From CAWIJJ01 sp963836425 (GTDB lineage: Bacteria; Acidobacteriota; Terriglobia; Bryobacterales; Bryobacteraceae): DNA of 64,000 bases. Shown one piece after another: positions 1 through 8,575 of the stretch. Made by a program: the position numbers and the translations under genes. The stretch is from assembly GCA_963836425.1 (NCBI GenBank), contig CAWIJJ010000008.1:124001-188000 (forward strand), given 5' to 3'. Below the pieces are notes generated by a model. That model did not search any database. It saw only the letters and a program-made list of their open reading frames with translations, and had not been told where the DNA came from. The first letter of the stretch is position 1, and every line of letters begins with the position of its first letter.

Positions 1-1
1 C

Positions 2-73
2 GCGCTGGTGGTGCTGGACGTTCTGCTGCTCACGGTAGGGCTGAAGAAGTTCGACGGCAAAGCCGTAACCTGA
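2..73 (+). CDS. C-terminal tail of an unidentified, probably membrane protein (partial)
   Basis: An open frame enters from the left edge and stops at TGA 71-73. It encodes about 23 residues: a hydrophobic Val/Leu-rich stretch followed by a basic tail (LKKFDGKAVT). This is what the end of a last transmembrane helix with a short cytoplasmic tail looks like, but the family cannot be named from so little. The next gene starts 135 bases downstream on the same strand. Confidence 0.5.
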   Translation, partial: ALVVLDVLLLTVGLKKFDGKAVT

Positions 74-208
74 ACTGCCGTCTCTGCGTCTGTGGTGAGG
101 AAATCGTTGAGAGTCGCCCCGCCCGATCGCAGAGTTCGACGATATCTTGTGTGGGCCGCAAGCCGGTGGGGCTCTACAAGGAACCGCACCCGGATTCGGA
201 GAAGACAA

Positions 209-1066
209 ATGAACACACAACGCAGGACGCGGTATTCGCGCATGCTGGCCGCTCTGCTTCTGGTTTCGAGCGTAGCGTGGGCGCAGCAGGGCGCCGCCAC
301 GTTATCGGGCAAGGTGGCCGCGGCATCGGGCGCAGCAGTTGCCGGCGCCAGTGTCTCGGTCAAAAACGCTGCCACCGGCCAATCCACCACGACTCAAACC
401 GACGGTTCCGGCCTCTATACTGTCCCGAATCTTACCCCCGGCATCTACGAGGTTTCCGTCGCGGCCCCAGGGTTCGCCACGCAATCGGAAAAGGTGACCC
501 TGGCCGCGGGCGCCAGGCAGAATCTCGACATCCCAATGACAGCGGCGGCCGGAAACGCCGGGGCTCCCTCGCTGGGCGATCTCGGTTTCAGTCCCGAGCA
601 GACGAAAGGCAATCCCCAGGAACAGGCGCGGCTGGACCGCCGGTCCCACATGCTCAAGATCCATCAGCGGCTGGGTCTGATCACCATCGCCCCGCTGGTT
701 GCCACTCTGATCAGCTCCAACGGCGCCGCGGAACACGAGAACACGAGCGGCAACTCGGGCCGCAAACTGCATGCAGCTCTGGGGGGCATAACGGCGGGAA
801 TGTATCTTACGACGGCCAGTTTCGCCATCTTCGCGCCCAAGGCCCCGCCGGGCACCACAGTCCGCGGCCCGATCCGGCTGCACAAGGCGCTCGCGTGGGT
901 GCATGGCTCCGGGATGATCCTGACCCCCATCCTGGGCGCGCTCGCCTACCAGCAGCGCAGCCGCGGTGAAAGAGTTCACGGCATCGCGCAGGCGCATGCA
1001 CCGATGGCGGTGATTACGGGAATCGCCTACGGCCTGGCCATAGTCTCCGTGTCCATCAAATTCTGA
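209..1066 (+). CDS. Carboxypeptidase-regulatory domain fused to a cytochrome b561-like membrane domain
   Basis: The protein has about 285 residues. A signal peptide (residues 1-25, ending AWA-QQ) is followed by a carboxypeptidase-regulatory-like beta-sandwich at about 30-110 (SGLYTVPNLTPGIYEVSV is typical). A proline/glycine linker then leads to a hydrophobic domain from about residue 145 to the end with several helices. Histidines sit where a b-type haem protein would place ligands: HQRLG, RKLHAALG, LHKALAWVHGSG and QAHAPM. The frame is open upstream to base 92, but ATG 209 is preferred because GGAG lies just upstream and the signal peptide begins there. The YceI gene starts 7 bases after the stop. 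In E. coli yceI is likewise paired with the b561-like yceJ, which supports a membrane redox or lipid-linked role. Haem binding is inferred. Confidence 0.7.
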   Translation: MNTQRRTRYSRMLAALLLVSSVAWAQQGAATLSGKVAAASGAAVAGASVSVKNAATGQSTTTQTDGSGLYTVPNLTPGIYEVSVAAPGFATQSEKVTLAAGARQNLDIPMTAAAGNAGAPSLGDLGFSPEQTKGNPQEQARLDRRSHMLKIHQRLGLITIAPLVATLISSNGAAEHENTSGNSGRKLHAALGGITAGMYLTTASFAIFAPKAPPGTTVRGPIRLHKALAWVHGSGMILTPILGALAYQQRSRGERVHGIAQAHAPMAVITGIAYGLAIVSVSIKF

Positions 1067-1073
1067 TCAACCC

Positions 1074-1613
1074 ATGAGTAAACCAATCGCAGCGATTCTT
1101 GTTCTTCTCGCGTCTCCCTCTCTTTTCGCGGCAGATTCGCAGTGGGTCCTGGAATCCTCCACCCTCACCTATCACGTGTCCCACCCGCTGCACCAGGTCA
1201 GCGGAACCAGTCACGACGCGCGCGGGAAAGGCACCTGCCATGCGGGCGAGTGCGAATTTCTGGTGGCGGACCCGGTCAAGTCTTTCGTGTCCGGCGACAG
1301 CAACCGCGATCTCCACATGATCCAGGTGGCGCGCGGCGCCGAATTCCCGCTGGTCACGGTGCGGTTCCACATGCCGGAGAATGCAGCCGTCTCGGGCACG
1401 GTTCACGCCGACCTCGAGCTGCAATTCGCCGGACACACCGCACAGTACAAGCAGGTGCCGTTTCAAGTGACGATGCAGGGCAACGAAGCGCACATCACGG
1501 GAACCATTCCCACGACCATGACCGACTTCAAAATCGAGCCGCCTTCCCTGCTGGCCATCCCGACGAAAAACGAGATGCCCGTGCACGTCGAGATGATCTG
1601 GCGACGCTCCTGA
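1074..1613 (+). CDS. YceI family periplasmic lipid-binding protein
   Basis: The product has 179 residues. A signal peptide (about residues 1-20, cleaved near LFAAD) precedes a lipocalin-like YceI domain: WVLESSTLTYHVSH near the start, RDLHMIQVARGAEFPLVTV in the middle and a DFKIEPPS-type end. YceI proteins form a beta-barrel that binds isoprenoid or amphiphilic ligands in the periplasm. An unusual CHAGEC pair at about residues 58-63 could form a small disulfide. The gene lies 7 bases behind the b561-like fusion gene, so the two are probably cotranscribed. The ligand cannot be told from sequence. Confidence 0.85.
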   Translation: MSKPIAAILVLLASPSLFAADSQWVLESSTLTYHVSHPLHQVSGTSHDARGKGTCHAGECEFLVADPVKSFVSGDSNRDLHMIQVARGAEFPLVTVRFHMPENAAVSGTVHADLELQFAGHTAQYKQVPFQVTMQGNEAHITGTIPTTMTDFKIEPPSLLAIPTKNEMPVHVEMIWRRS

Positions 1614-1656
1614 CGCGCTCGCGATGAACGGCGGTTCAAAGCGGTAAGCTGAAGCC

Positions 1657-2919
1657 GTGCGCACCTTTTTCCACGTAGACATGGACGCCTTCTTCGTGTC
1701 CGTGGAGGAGTTGTTCGATCCCTCGCTGAAAGGCAAGCCGGTAGTGGTGGGCGGCCGTCCGAACGAGCGCGGCGTGGTCTCCGCCGCGTCCTACGCTGCC
1801 CGCAAATTCGGCGTTCACTCGGCCATGCCTTTGCGCACCGCATACAAGCTTTGTCCGCAGGCCATTTTCGTGGACGGCCATCCGGAGCGGTACCGGGAGT
1901 CCTCGCAGAAGGTCTACGAGGTCTTGCACGCGTTTACCCCCGTGGTGGAGATGGCGTCGATCGACGAGGCCTATCTGGACATGACGGGGACCGAACGTCT
2001 GTACGGTCCGCCGCTGCGGGCCGCGCACCTGTTGCACGAGCGAATGAAAAAGGGAACGCGCCTCAACTGCTCGATCGGCATCTCCGCATCCCGCATGGTG
2101 GCGAAAATCAGTTCCGACCAGGCCAAGCCGAACGGCGTGCTGTGGGTCTTTCCGGGATACGAGCCCGCCTTTCTGGCGCCGCTGGAGGTTCGGAAGGTGC
2201 CCGGCGTCGGCAAAGTGACCGAGAAGAACCTGCATCAGCTCGGCATTCGGAAGGTGGGCGACCTCGCGCGCCTCGACGAAGACTTTCTGGCGCAGCGTTT
2301 CGGAAAATGGGGCCTCGCGCTGGCGGGGAAATCGCACGGTTTGGATGCGGGGGGCTGGTTCGATACCGAAATCGGCGCGGACACCGGGCCGAAATCCATC
2401 AGCCACGAGCACACCTACGCGGAAGACACGGCCGACGCGGACACCCTCGAATCCACCCTGGCGCGGCTTTGCGAGATGGTGGGCCGCCGGCTGCGCGAGC
2501 ACAAGCTGGTGGCCCGGACCCTTCAGCTCAAATTGCGATACTCGGATTTCACCACTATCACGCGGGCGCACTCGGTGGCGCGCGGCACACAGCTCGATAC
2601 CGAGCTTTACGAAGAGATCCGCGAGTTGTTCCGGCAAAACTGGAAGGCGGGCTCGCGCGTGCGCCTGTTGGGTGTCCAGGCTTCCTCCTGGGCGGACGGA
2701 GACGAGCAGATGGACCTGCTTGCCGAGGACCGGCACGAACGCTGGAAACAGGCGCTCGTTGCGGCCGACAGGATGCGCGACCGCTTCGGCGAATCGGCCG
2801 TTTCTCTCGCTGCCGGACTGCGCGGAAAATTCCGCGAGCGCACCCACGAAAACCCGGCCGGACTGCCCGGAAAGAAGCCCGGGAAGCCGTCTACTCCAGA
2901 TAGTGGCGCCAGGTCATAA
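1657..2919 (+). CDS. dinB: DNA polymerase IV (Y family, translesion)
   Basis: The product has 420 residues and begins at GTG 1657. The Y-family catalytic motifs are complete: FHVDMDAFFVSVEE at the N-terminus and SIDEAYLDMT at about residue 105, supplying the acidic residues that bind the metals. The helix-hairpin-helix stretch VPGVGKVTEKNLHQLG follows, then the little-finger domain. QMDLL near residue 350 fits a beta-clamp binding motif. It copies damaged DNA with low fidelity. The last 29 bases overlap the 3' end of the convergent NUDIX gene. No LexA box was identified upstream by eye. Confidence 0.95.
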   Translation: MRTFFHVDMDAFFVSVEELFDPSLKGKPVVVGGRPNERGVVSAASYAARKFGVHSAMPLRTAYKLCPQAIFVDGHPERYRESSQKVYEVLHAFTPVVEMASIDEAYLDMTGTERLYGPPLRAAHLLHERMKKGTRLNCSIGISASRMVAKISSDQAKPNGVLWVFPGYEPAFLAPLEVRKVPGVGKVTEKNLHQLGIRKVGDLARLDEDFLAQRFGKWGLALAGKSHGLDAGGWFDTEIGADTGPKSISHEHTYAEDTADADTLESTLARLCEMVGRRLREHKLVARTLQLKLRYSDFTTITRAHSVARGTQLDTELYEEIRELFRQNWKAGSRVRLLGVQASSWADGDEQMDLLAEDRHERWKQALVAADRMRDRFGESAVSLAAGLRGKFRERTHENPAGLPGKKPGKPSTPDSGARS

Positions 2920-3415
2920 AGCCGATCATGGTCTTGGCGTCCTCGAGTTTCCGCTCGCGGATCAGAGCCGCGATTTCCTTCGCCTTGAACCAGCGGGTTT
3001 CGATCTGTTCGTCGTCCATCGGCGTGGCCTCTCCGGCCTTAAGGTCGGTGGCCAGAAAGATGGTCATGCGCTCCTGGACGTACCCGGGACTGGCGTAAAA
3101 CGAAGCCATTTTCGTCCATTTGCGGGCCGTGTAGCCGGTTTCTTCCTTGAGTTCGCGCTTGGCCGCCTCCACCGGCTTCTCGCCCGGGTCGAGCCGGCCG
3201 GCCGGAAGTTCCCATAGATACTTCTCAGCCGGCAGCCGGTATTGGCGAACCAGCAGCACGCGCTTCTTTTCGTCCACGGCCATCATGACCGCCGACCCCG
3301 CGTGGCGGACGACCGAACGCTTGATCTGGAAGCCGGTTTTCGGGTCTGCCGCCTCGTCCTCGGTGACGCGGAAGAGCTTGCATTCGTAGACTTGCTTCGA
3401 TTTTGTGATTTTCAT
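2891..3415 (-). CDS. NUDIX hydrolase, ADP-ribose pyrophosphatase type
   Basis: The product has 174 residues. The NUDIX box is complete (GRLDPGEKPVEAAKRELKEE, then TGY), giving the metal-binding REXXEE core. The preceding VLLVRQYR and WELPAGRL resemble ADP-ribose/nucleoside-diphosphate-sugar pyrophosphatases. The ATG at 3415-3413 overlaps the polX stop as ATGA, so translation is probably coupled. The frame stays open further upstream, but that part is antisense-frame noise inside polX. The gene converges with dinB and shares 29 bases with its end. The exact substrate is inferred. Confidence 0.88.
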   Translation of the reverse strand: MKITKSKQVYECKLFRVTEDEAADPKTGFQIKRSVVRHAGSAVMMAVDEKKRVLLVRQYRLPAEKYLWELPAGRLDPGEKPVEAAKRELKEETGYTARKWTKMASFYASPGYVQERMTIFLATDLKAGEATPMDDEQIETRWFKAKEIAALIRERKLEDAKTMIGFMTWRHYLE

Positions 3416-5142
3416 TTTCTTGTCTGAAGTGCGGCGGCGAAAGCGCCGGCCGGCAAGGTGTTCATTACGTCCTGCGGTCCGAGCCAGCCGCGCCGTGCGG
3501 TGGCGACGCCGAAGCGCATGCTGGCGAGCTGCCTGGGATGATGGGCGTCGGTCGAGATGGTGAAGCGGGCGCCCTTGCCTTTTGCCGTGCGAACGAGCGC
3601 GCCTTCCAGGTCCAGGCGCTCCGGACTGGCGTTGATTTCCAGCCAGACGCCGCGCTTGACGGCCTCCGCCACCACGCGTTCGAAGTCGAACGGATACCCC
3701 TCGCGATGCAGAAGGATTCGTCCTGTCGGATGGCCGAGAATCCGCATCTGCGGGCATTCCAACGCCCGCAGCAGCCGGTCGGTCATCTCGGAGGGCTCGA
3801 GGTTCATGTGGCTGTGGACGCTGCCGATCACCAGGTCCAGTTCCGCCAGCGCGTCGCTCGCCAGGTCGAGCGTGCCGTCCCGCAGGATATCGCATTCGAT
3901 TCCGGAAAAAACGCGAATGCCCAAACCGCCGGCGTTGATCTCGCGGACGCGACGCGCGAATTCCACCACGCGGGCTTCGTCCAGGCCGTTGGCCATGGCC
4001 AGCGCCTTGGAGTGGTCGGTGATGGCGATGTACTCGTAGCCCCGCGCACGTGCGGCCTCCGCCATCTCTTCGAGCGTCGCGCGGCCGTCGGTTTCGGTGG
4101 TGTGCATGTGCACGTCGCCGCGGATGTGGCGGAGTTCGACAAGCTCGGGCAGCCGCCCCTCTTCCGCCGCTTCGATCTCGCCGCAGTTTTCACGAAGCTC
4201 GGGCGGGATCCAGGCCATTCCCAGGGCTTCATAAACGCCCGCTTCCGTCTCGCCGGCGATGCGCGTATCGTCGTCCACCCGGAACAGCCCGTATTCGCTC
4301 AGCTTCAGCCCCATCTTCACGGCCCGGATGCGCACCGCCACGTTGTGGTCCTTGCTGCCGGTGAAGTACTGCATGGCGGCGCCGAAAGTGCCGGGCGGGA
4401 GCGTCCGCACGTCCACCTGAAGGCCTTCCTGGCCAACCCTGGCGCTGGCTTTGTTCCCGCCGGTGCCGAGCACTTCCTGCACGTGCGGGTATTCGAGAAA
4501 GTGCCCGAGCGCGTTGGTGGCTTCGGGCCCGGTGACCAGCAGGTCCAGGTCCCCCACCGTTTCCCGGCCGCGCCGCAGGCTTCCTGCCGGGGTCACTTCG
4601 TCTACTCCCGGTACCTGCTTGAGCACGCCGATGAGTTCCGCCGCCACGCCTTCCGCGTAGCTCAGCAGGTACCTGCCCGAGCGCTGCCGGTATTGGGCGA
4701 TCGAGCGCAGCACCTTCTCCTCGAGCCTGGCTCCCATGCGGGGCAGCACGCGCAGTTTCTGTTCCACGCAGAGCCGCTCGAGCTCGTCCATGGTCGAGAT
4801 CCGGTAATGCTGGAAAATCAACGAAATGCTTTTCGGCCCTAGGCCCTGTATCTTCAGGAATTCGAGCGCTGTAGGCGGAAATTTCTCGAGAAGCTGATCG
4901 CGCCGCTCGCACGACCGGCGTTCCACGATTTCCGCAATCACCATGGCCAGACCTTTGCCGATGCCCGGGATCTCCGTCAGTTTCCGCTCCGAATTGCGCA
5001 GAATGTCCACCACGCGCTCCGGATTGCCTTCGACTGCGGTGGCGCCGTTGCGGTAACTGCGAATGCGAAAACCGTCCTCGCCGGCGATCTCCATCAGGTC
5101 GGCCGTTTCCCACAGCACGCGCGCGATTTCCTTGTTCTCCAA
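3412..5142 (-). CDS. polX: DNA polymerase/3'-5' exonuclease PolX
   Basis: The product has about 576 residues, the normal PolX length, from TTG 5142 behind a GAGCGAGG-like ribosome site. The N-terminal half holds the helix-hairpin-helix and family X polymerase regions (IPGIGKGLAMVIAEIV; GDLDLLVTG with the catalytic aspartates). The C-terminal half is a PHP phosphoesterase domain with its metal ligands in order: DVHMHTTETDG, ITDHSKA, GIECDI, GSVHSHMN, HPTGR and STDAHH. It fills short gaps and trims 3' ends in base excision repair. It follows mpg by 14 bases and overlaps the NUDIX gene by ATGA, forming a three-gene repair operon. A longer upstream open frame (to 6168) is rejected because it overlaps mpg and thpR. 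Confidence 0.93.
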   Translation of the reverse strand: MENKEIARVLWETADLMEIAGEDGFRIRSYRNGATAVEGNPERVVDILRNSERKLTEIPGIGKGLAMVIAEIVERRSCERRDQLLEKFPPTALEFLKIQGLGPKSISLIFQHYRISTMDELERLCVEQKLRVLPRMGARLEEKVLRSIAQYRQRSGRYLLSYAEGVAAELIGVLKQVPGVDEVTPAGSLRRGRETVGDLDLLVTGPEATNALGHFLEYPHVQEVLGTGGNKASARVGQEGLQVDVRTLPPGTFGAAMQYFTGSKDHNVAVRIRAVKMGLKLSEYGLFRVDDDTRIAGETEAGVYEALGMAWIPPELRENCGEIEAAEEGRLPELVELRHIRGDVHMHTTETDGRATLEEMAEAARARGYEYIAITDHSKALAMANGLDEARVVEFARRVREINAGGLGIRVFSGIECDILRDGTLDLASDALAELDLVIGSVHSHMNLEPSEMTDRLLRALECPQMRILGHPTGRILLHREGYPFDFERVVAEAVKRGVWLEINASPERLDLEGALVRTAKGKGARFTISTDAHHPRQLASMRFGVATARRGWLGPQDVMNTLPAGAFAAALQTRK

Positions 5143-5156
5143 GCGGAAGCCTCGCT

Positions 5157-5750
5157 CTATTTTACTGTCCGGATGGCGTGGCTCACGTACGGGTTGCCAC
5201 GCGCCAGGAAGCGGAGCGGCAGGTCCGCGCATTGTGTGATGCCGACCCGCGGAGTCACGGCGATATCGATGGCTTTCGGTTGCGCCGGCCGCCGCACGAC
5301 GAGGCTGCCGCGGGTCACGTCCACACCGTTCTGGGCACGGGTGATTCCCATTGCCAGCGTCAGCTTTCCGGGTCCGGATGCCAGATCCTGTGGCTTTCGC
5401 GCCGCTGGCCGCCGCCTGGCCATGATCTCGATTCCCGCGAGGGGCTCGAGCGCGCGGATCAGGACGCAGCCCGGACGCCCCTCGGACTCGCACACAATGT
5501 TCAGGCACTCGTACATGCCGTAGATGAAATAGACGTAGGCATGGCCGGGAGGCCCGAAAATCACGCGGGTACGCGCGGTGACGCCGCGGGCCGAGTGCGC
5601 CGCCAGGTCGTCCTGCCCCAGGTACGCTTCGGTCTCCACAATCGCGCCCGCCGTCGGCCCGTGGACGAGCACGCAGCCGATCAGATCGCGCGCCACCTCG
5701 ACGGTCGGGCGGTCGTAGAATCTCCGCGGCAGGACCGGACCGAAGCGCAT
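5157..5750 (-). CDS. mpg: 3-methyladenine DNA glycosylase (Mpg/AAG family)
   Basis: The product has 197 residues from ATG 5750; a GTG at 5759 is an alternative. Family landmarks are LPRRFYDRPTVEVARDLIG at the start, GAIVETEAYLGQDDLAAHS, GPPGHAYVYFIYGMYECLN and the C-terminal ARGNPYVSHAIR-type end. The glutamate of VETEAY corresponds to the catalytic base. The enzyme removes alkylated purines. It is the first gene of the mpg-polX-NUDIX operon, and its start is only 29 bases from the divergent thpR start. Confidence 0.92.
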   Translation of the reverse strand: MRFGPVLPRRFYDRPTVEVARDLIGCVLVHGPTAGAIVETEAYLGQDDLAAHSARGVTARTRVIFGPPGHAYVYFIYGMYECLNIVCESEGRPGCVLIRALEPLAGIEIMARRRPAARKPQDLASGPGKLTLAMGITRAQNGVDVTRGSLVVRRPAQPKAIDIAVTPRVGITQCADLPLRFLARGNPYVSHAIRTVK

Positions 5751-5779
5751 CGCCCCCACTGTACAATGAAAGTCCGCCC

Positions 5780-6331
5780 ATGCGATTGTTCACCGGTCTG
5801 GATCTGCCTGCCGAGGTGGTTCGCAACCTGGAAGGGCTGTTGGGCCAACTTAAGCCCGCCGCGCGCATCCAATGGAGTCCCCCCGCCAACCTCCACATCA
5901 CCACGAAATTCATCGGCGAGTGGCCGGAGCAACGCCTGGAAGAGCTTACTGCGGCGCTCGGAAAGCTGCCGGTGCGGCCGCCGCTCGCTATCGAAATCCG
6001 GCGGGTCGGGTTCTTTCCGAATCCGCATTCGCCGCGAATCTTCTGGTGCGGCATTGAGGCGACGGGCCTCAAGGAACTGGCGGCGGATACGGATCGCGCC
6101 ACGTCATCGCTGGGCGTTGCGCCGGAATCGCGCGAATACTCGCCGCACCTCACCCTGGCCCGGATCAAGGAACGGCTGGACCTGCAGCCCCTGCGCGAAA
6201 AGATCGCCGCCCTGCCTTCACTCGAATTCGGGAAATTGGAGGCGGCCTCGTTCTTCCTCTACCGCAGCACTTTGCGCGCGGGCGGTTCCGTGTACACTAA
6301 ACTCGCGGAGTTTCCTCTCGCAAAACCATGA
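5780..6331 (+). CDS. thpR: RNA 2',3'-cyclic phosphodiesterase (LigT/ThpR family)
   Basis: The product has 183 residues. The two HxTx signatures of the 2H phosphoesterase fold are present: HITT in NLHITTKFIGE at about residue 37 and HLTL in SPHLTLARIKE at about residue 120. The N-terminal RLFTGLDLP is also typical. The enzyme hydrolyses 2',3'-cyclic phosphate ends of RNA. Its stop overlaps the start of plsY by ATGA, although the functions look unrelated. A TACAAT at 5762-5767 could be a -10 element, but no clear -35 accompanies it. Confidence 0.9.
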   Translation: MRLFTGLDLPAEVVRNLEGLLGQLKPAARIQWSPPANLHITTKFIGEWPEQRLEELTAALGKLPVRPPLAIEIRRVGFFPNPHSPRIFWCGIEATGLKELAADTDRATSSLGVAPESREYSPHLTLARIKERLDLQPLREKIAALPSLEFGKLEAASFFLYRSTLRAGGSVYTKLAEFPLAKP

Positions 6332-6930
6332 ATTCGCTTATCGTGCTTCCGCTTGCATACCTGTTAGGGGCAATTCCGTTCGGGTACTTGCTGGTGCGGT
6401 GGAAAACCGGCGCCGACGTGCGGTCGAAGGGCAGCGGCAACATCGGAGCTACCAATGTCCTGCGGACCACCGGGCGGGCCGCGGGGGTGATTACCCTGCT
6501 GCTCGACATTGCCAAAGGGTACCTGGCGGTCTGGATCGCGGGGCGACTGACGGACAACAGCCCTCTGTGGACCAGCGCGGCGGCCCTGGCCGTAATGGCA
6601 GGCCACGCATTTCCCGTTTTCCTCCGGTTTCACGGGGGCAAGGCTGTGGCCAGTTTCGTGGGAGCTTTTCTAAGGCTGGCTCCCCTGGCCATGCTTCTGT
6701 CAATTGTGATTTTTGTAGTAATTGTGGCATGGACGCGCCACATCTCGATGGGATCGATTGCCGCGGCAGCCGTCTTCCCGCTTGGTGTGTGGCTTCTTCT
6801 AATGCCTCCCTGGCCTGTTGAACTGGCGTCTCTTCTTGGTGGCGCGTTCATAATCTACAGACATAGTAGTAATATCCGAAGACTGCATGAAGGCTCCGAG
6901 AATGTGTTCACGTTCGGGGCACGGCATTGA
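6328..6930 (+). CDS. plsY: Acyl-phosphate:glycerol-3-phosphate acyltransferase PlsY
   Basis: The product has 200 residues and is an integral membrane protein with about five helices. It carries the family motifs AYLLGAIPFGYLL, KGSGNIGATNVLRT and GHAFPVFLRFHGGK, which bind glycerol-3-phosphate and the acyl-phosphate. It makes lysophosphatidic acid, the first step of phospholipid synthesis. The start overlaps thpR (ATGA) and the stop overlaps the TTG of gpsA, so the enzyme that makes the glycerol-3-phosphate substrate is translated directly behind it. Confidence 0.96.
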   Translation: MNSLIVLPLAYLLGAIPFGYLLVRWKTGADVRSKGSGNIGATNVLRTTGRAAGVITLLLDIAKGYLAVWIAGRLTDNSPLWTSAAALAVMAGHAFPVFLRFHGGKAVASFVGAFLRLAPLAMLLSIVIFVVIVAWTRHISMGSIAAAAVFPLGVWLLLMPPWPVELASLLGGAFIIYRHSSNIRRLHEGSENVFTFGARH

Positions 6931-7922
6931 ACCGTCTGGCGATCATTGGGGGCGGCAGTTGGGGTACGGCTCTTGCGATCACGCTGGCGCCGCGATTTCC
7001 TACCGTCCGGCTGTGGGTGTACGAATCCGACCTCGCCCTGCGGATGTGGAAGACGAGGGAGAATGACACCTATCTCCCAGGATTTCAACTTCCGGCAAAC
7101 ATAGAAGTTACGAGCGACCTGGCGGTAGCTGTCGAAGGGGCGGGTACGGTGGTGAGCGTCATGCCCTCACACTTGGTGCGCAGCGTTTACGCACGCATGA
7201 TCCCTCTTATTTCTACTGATGTCGTGATCGTCAGCGCTACCAAGGGATTAGAAAACGATTCACTTCTACGGATGTCGCAGGTAATCCGCGAGGGCATGCA
7301 GGGATCTCATCCGAGGATTGCCGTGATCTCGGGTCCGACCTTCGCCCGGGAGGTGGCGCGGGGGGATCCTACTGCTCTTGTCGTAGCATCGGATGACGCA
7401 GATCTCGCGACCGCTATCCAAGCCGCGTTCTCCGGCCCAACGTTTCGCCTCTACACTTCCTCGGACCCCGTCGGAGTCGAGGTCGGGGGAGCCGTCAAGA
7501 ACGTGGTGGCGATCGGCGCGGGCGTGCTGGCGGGCCTGAACCTGGGGCACAACGCCGTGGCTGCACTGATCACCCGCGGCTTGGCCGAAATGACCCGCCT
7601 GGCCGTAGCGATGGGCGGTAAGCCGCTGACGTTGGCTGGTTTAGCTGGGATGGGCGACCTGGTGCTCACCTGCACGGGGGAATTGAGCCGGAATCGGGCC
7701 GTAGGGATCGAGCTCGCCCGCGGCCGAAAGCTCGAGGAGATCGTCGGCTCCATGCGTATGGTGGCAGAGGGCGTGAAAACCACGAAAGCCGCTGTCGAAC
7801 TGGCGGCCCGGCATTCGGTGGAGATGCCGATTACCGAGCAGATGTACCGCATGCTCTACTTCGGCGTCTCTCCCAAAGAGGCCATTCAGACCCTGATGGA
7901 GCGCTCTCTCAAGGGAGAGTGA
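6927..7922 (+). CDS. gpsA: NAD(P)H-dependent glycerol-3-phosphate dehydrogenase
   Basis: The product has 331 residues and starts at TTG 6927, overlapping the plsY stop (TTGA). The Rossmann motif is IGGGSWGTALA at the N-terminus. The catalytic lysine lies in GAVKNVVAIGAGV, and substrate-binding residues in LGHNAVAALITRGLAEM and TCTGELSRNR. It reduces dihydroxyacetone phosphate to glycerol-3-phosphate for PlsY. The thpR-plsY-gpsA order and overlaps indicate one operon. Confidence 0.96.
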   Translation: MNRLAIIGGGSWGTALAITLAPRFPTVRLWVYESDLALRMWKTRENDTYLPGFQLPANIEVTSDLAVAVEGAGTVVSVMPSHLVRSVYARMIPLISTDVVIVSATKGLENDSLLRMSQVIREGMQGSHPRIAVISGPTFAREVARGDPTALVVASDDADLATAIQAAFSGPTFRLYTSSDPVGVEVGGAVKNVVAIGAGVLAGLNLGHNAVAALITRGLAEMTRLAVAMGGKPLTLAGLAGMGDLVLTCTGELSRNRAVGIELARGRKLEEIVGSMRMVAEGVKTTKAAVELAARHSVEMPITEQMYRMLYFGVSPKEAIQTLMERSLKGE

Positions 7923-7970
7923 CCGAAAAATCCCGGGTGAAACCGAAACCTCGCTGGCTGGAAACGGGTT

Positions 7971-8561
7971 ATGCATAATATGGGGATCGTTCTGGCGACG
8001 CTCGATTACGACGCCGAGCTGATGCTCCGGGTGAAGGAAGGTGACGGCGAGAGTTTTGGCGTACTGCTCGAGAAGTACCGCTCGCCGGTGATTCACTTCC
8101 TTTACCGGATGATCCAGAACCATGCCTTGGCGGAGGAACTGGCGCAGGAGGTGTTTCTGCGGGTCTACCGGTCGCGCCAGAGCTACGAGCCCACAGCCAA
8201 GTTCACGACCTGGCTTTTTCGCATTGCCACCCACCTGGCGCTTAATTCGCTGCGCGACGGCAAAAACGAGCGCCGCCAGGACCGGTTGGATGACGATTCA
8301 TTGGAGCAGGGCGCGCTACAGGTTTCCGACAGCCGCCCCTCCGTGGAGCAACAGATGGTGCGACAGGCGGCGCTCGACGAAGTCAGGCGAGCGATCGCAG
8401 CCCTGCCGGCAAAACAACGAGCAGCGGTCCTGATGCACAAATACGAGGAGATGGAGTACTCGCAGATTGCGAAGGTTTTGAACTGTTCGGAATCCGCGGT
8501 GAAATCTCTCCTGTTCCGGGCGTACGAAACGCTGCGCGCCCGCTTGGCCCATATGGCTTAA
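7971..8561 (+). CDS. ECF-type RNA polymerase sigma factor
   Basis: The product has 196 residues. Region 2 is recognisable in FLYRMIQNHALAEELAQEVF and KFTTWLFRIATHLALN. Region 4 lies in ALPAKQRAAVLMHKYEEM followed by YSQIAKVLNCSESAVKSLLF, a helix-turn-helix for the -35 element. An in-frame ATG at 7980 is an alternative start. A zinc-type anti-sigma factor gene follows after 14 bases, so this factor is probably held inactive at the membrane. The regulon is unknown; no ECF-type self-promoter was identified by eye. Confidence 0.93.
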   Translation: MHNMGIVLATLDYDAELMLRVKEGDGESFGVLLEKYRSPVIHFLYRMIQNHALAEELAQEVFLRVYRSRQSYEPTAKFTTWLFRIATHLALNSLRDGKNERRQDRLDDDSLEQGALQVSDSRPSVEQQMVRQAALDEVRRAIAALPAKQRAAVLMHKYEEMEYSQIAKVLNCSESAVKSLLFRAYETLRARLAHMA

Positions 8562-8575
8562 GGGAAGAGGTGGTT

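Noticed and set aside
3416..3895. N-terminal extension of the NUDIX protein into polX
   Set aside because: The extension is antisense-frame Arg/Gly-rich sequence within the PHP domain of polX; ATG 3415 with ATGA coupling and normal family length is the better start.
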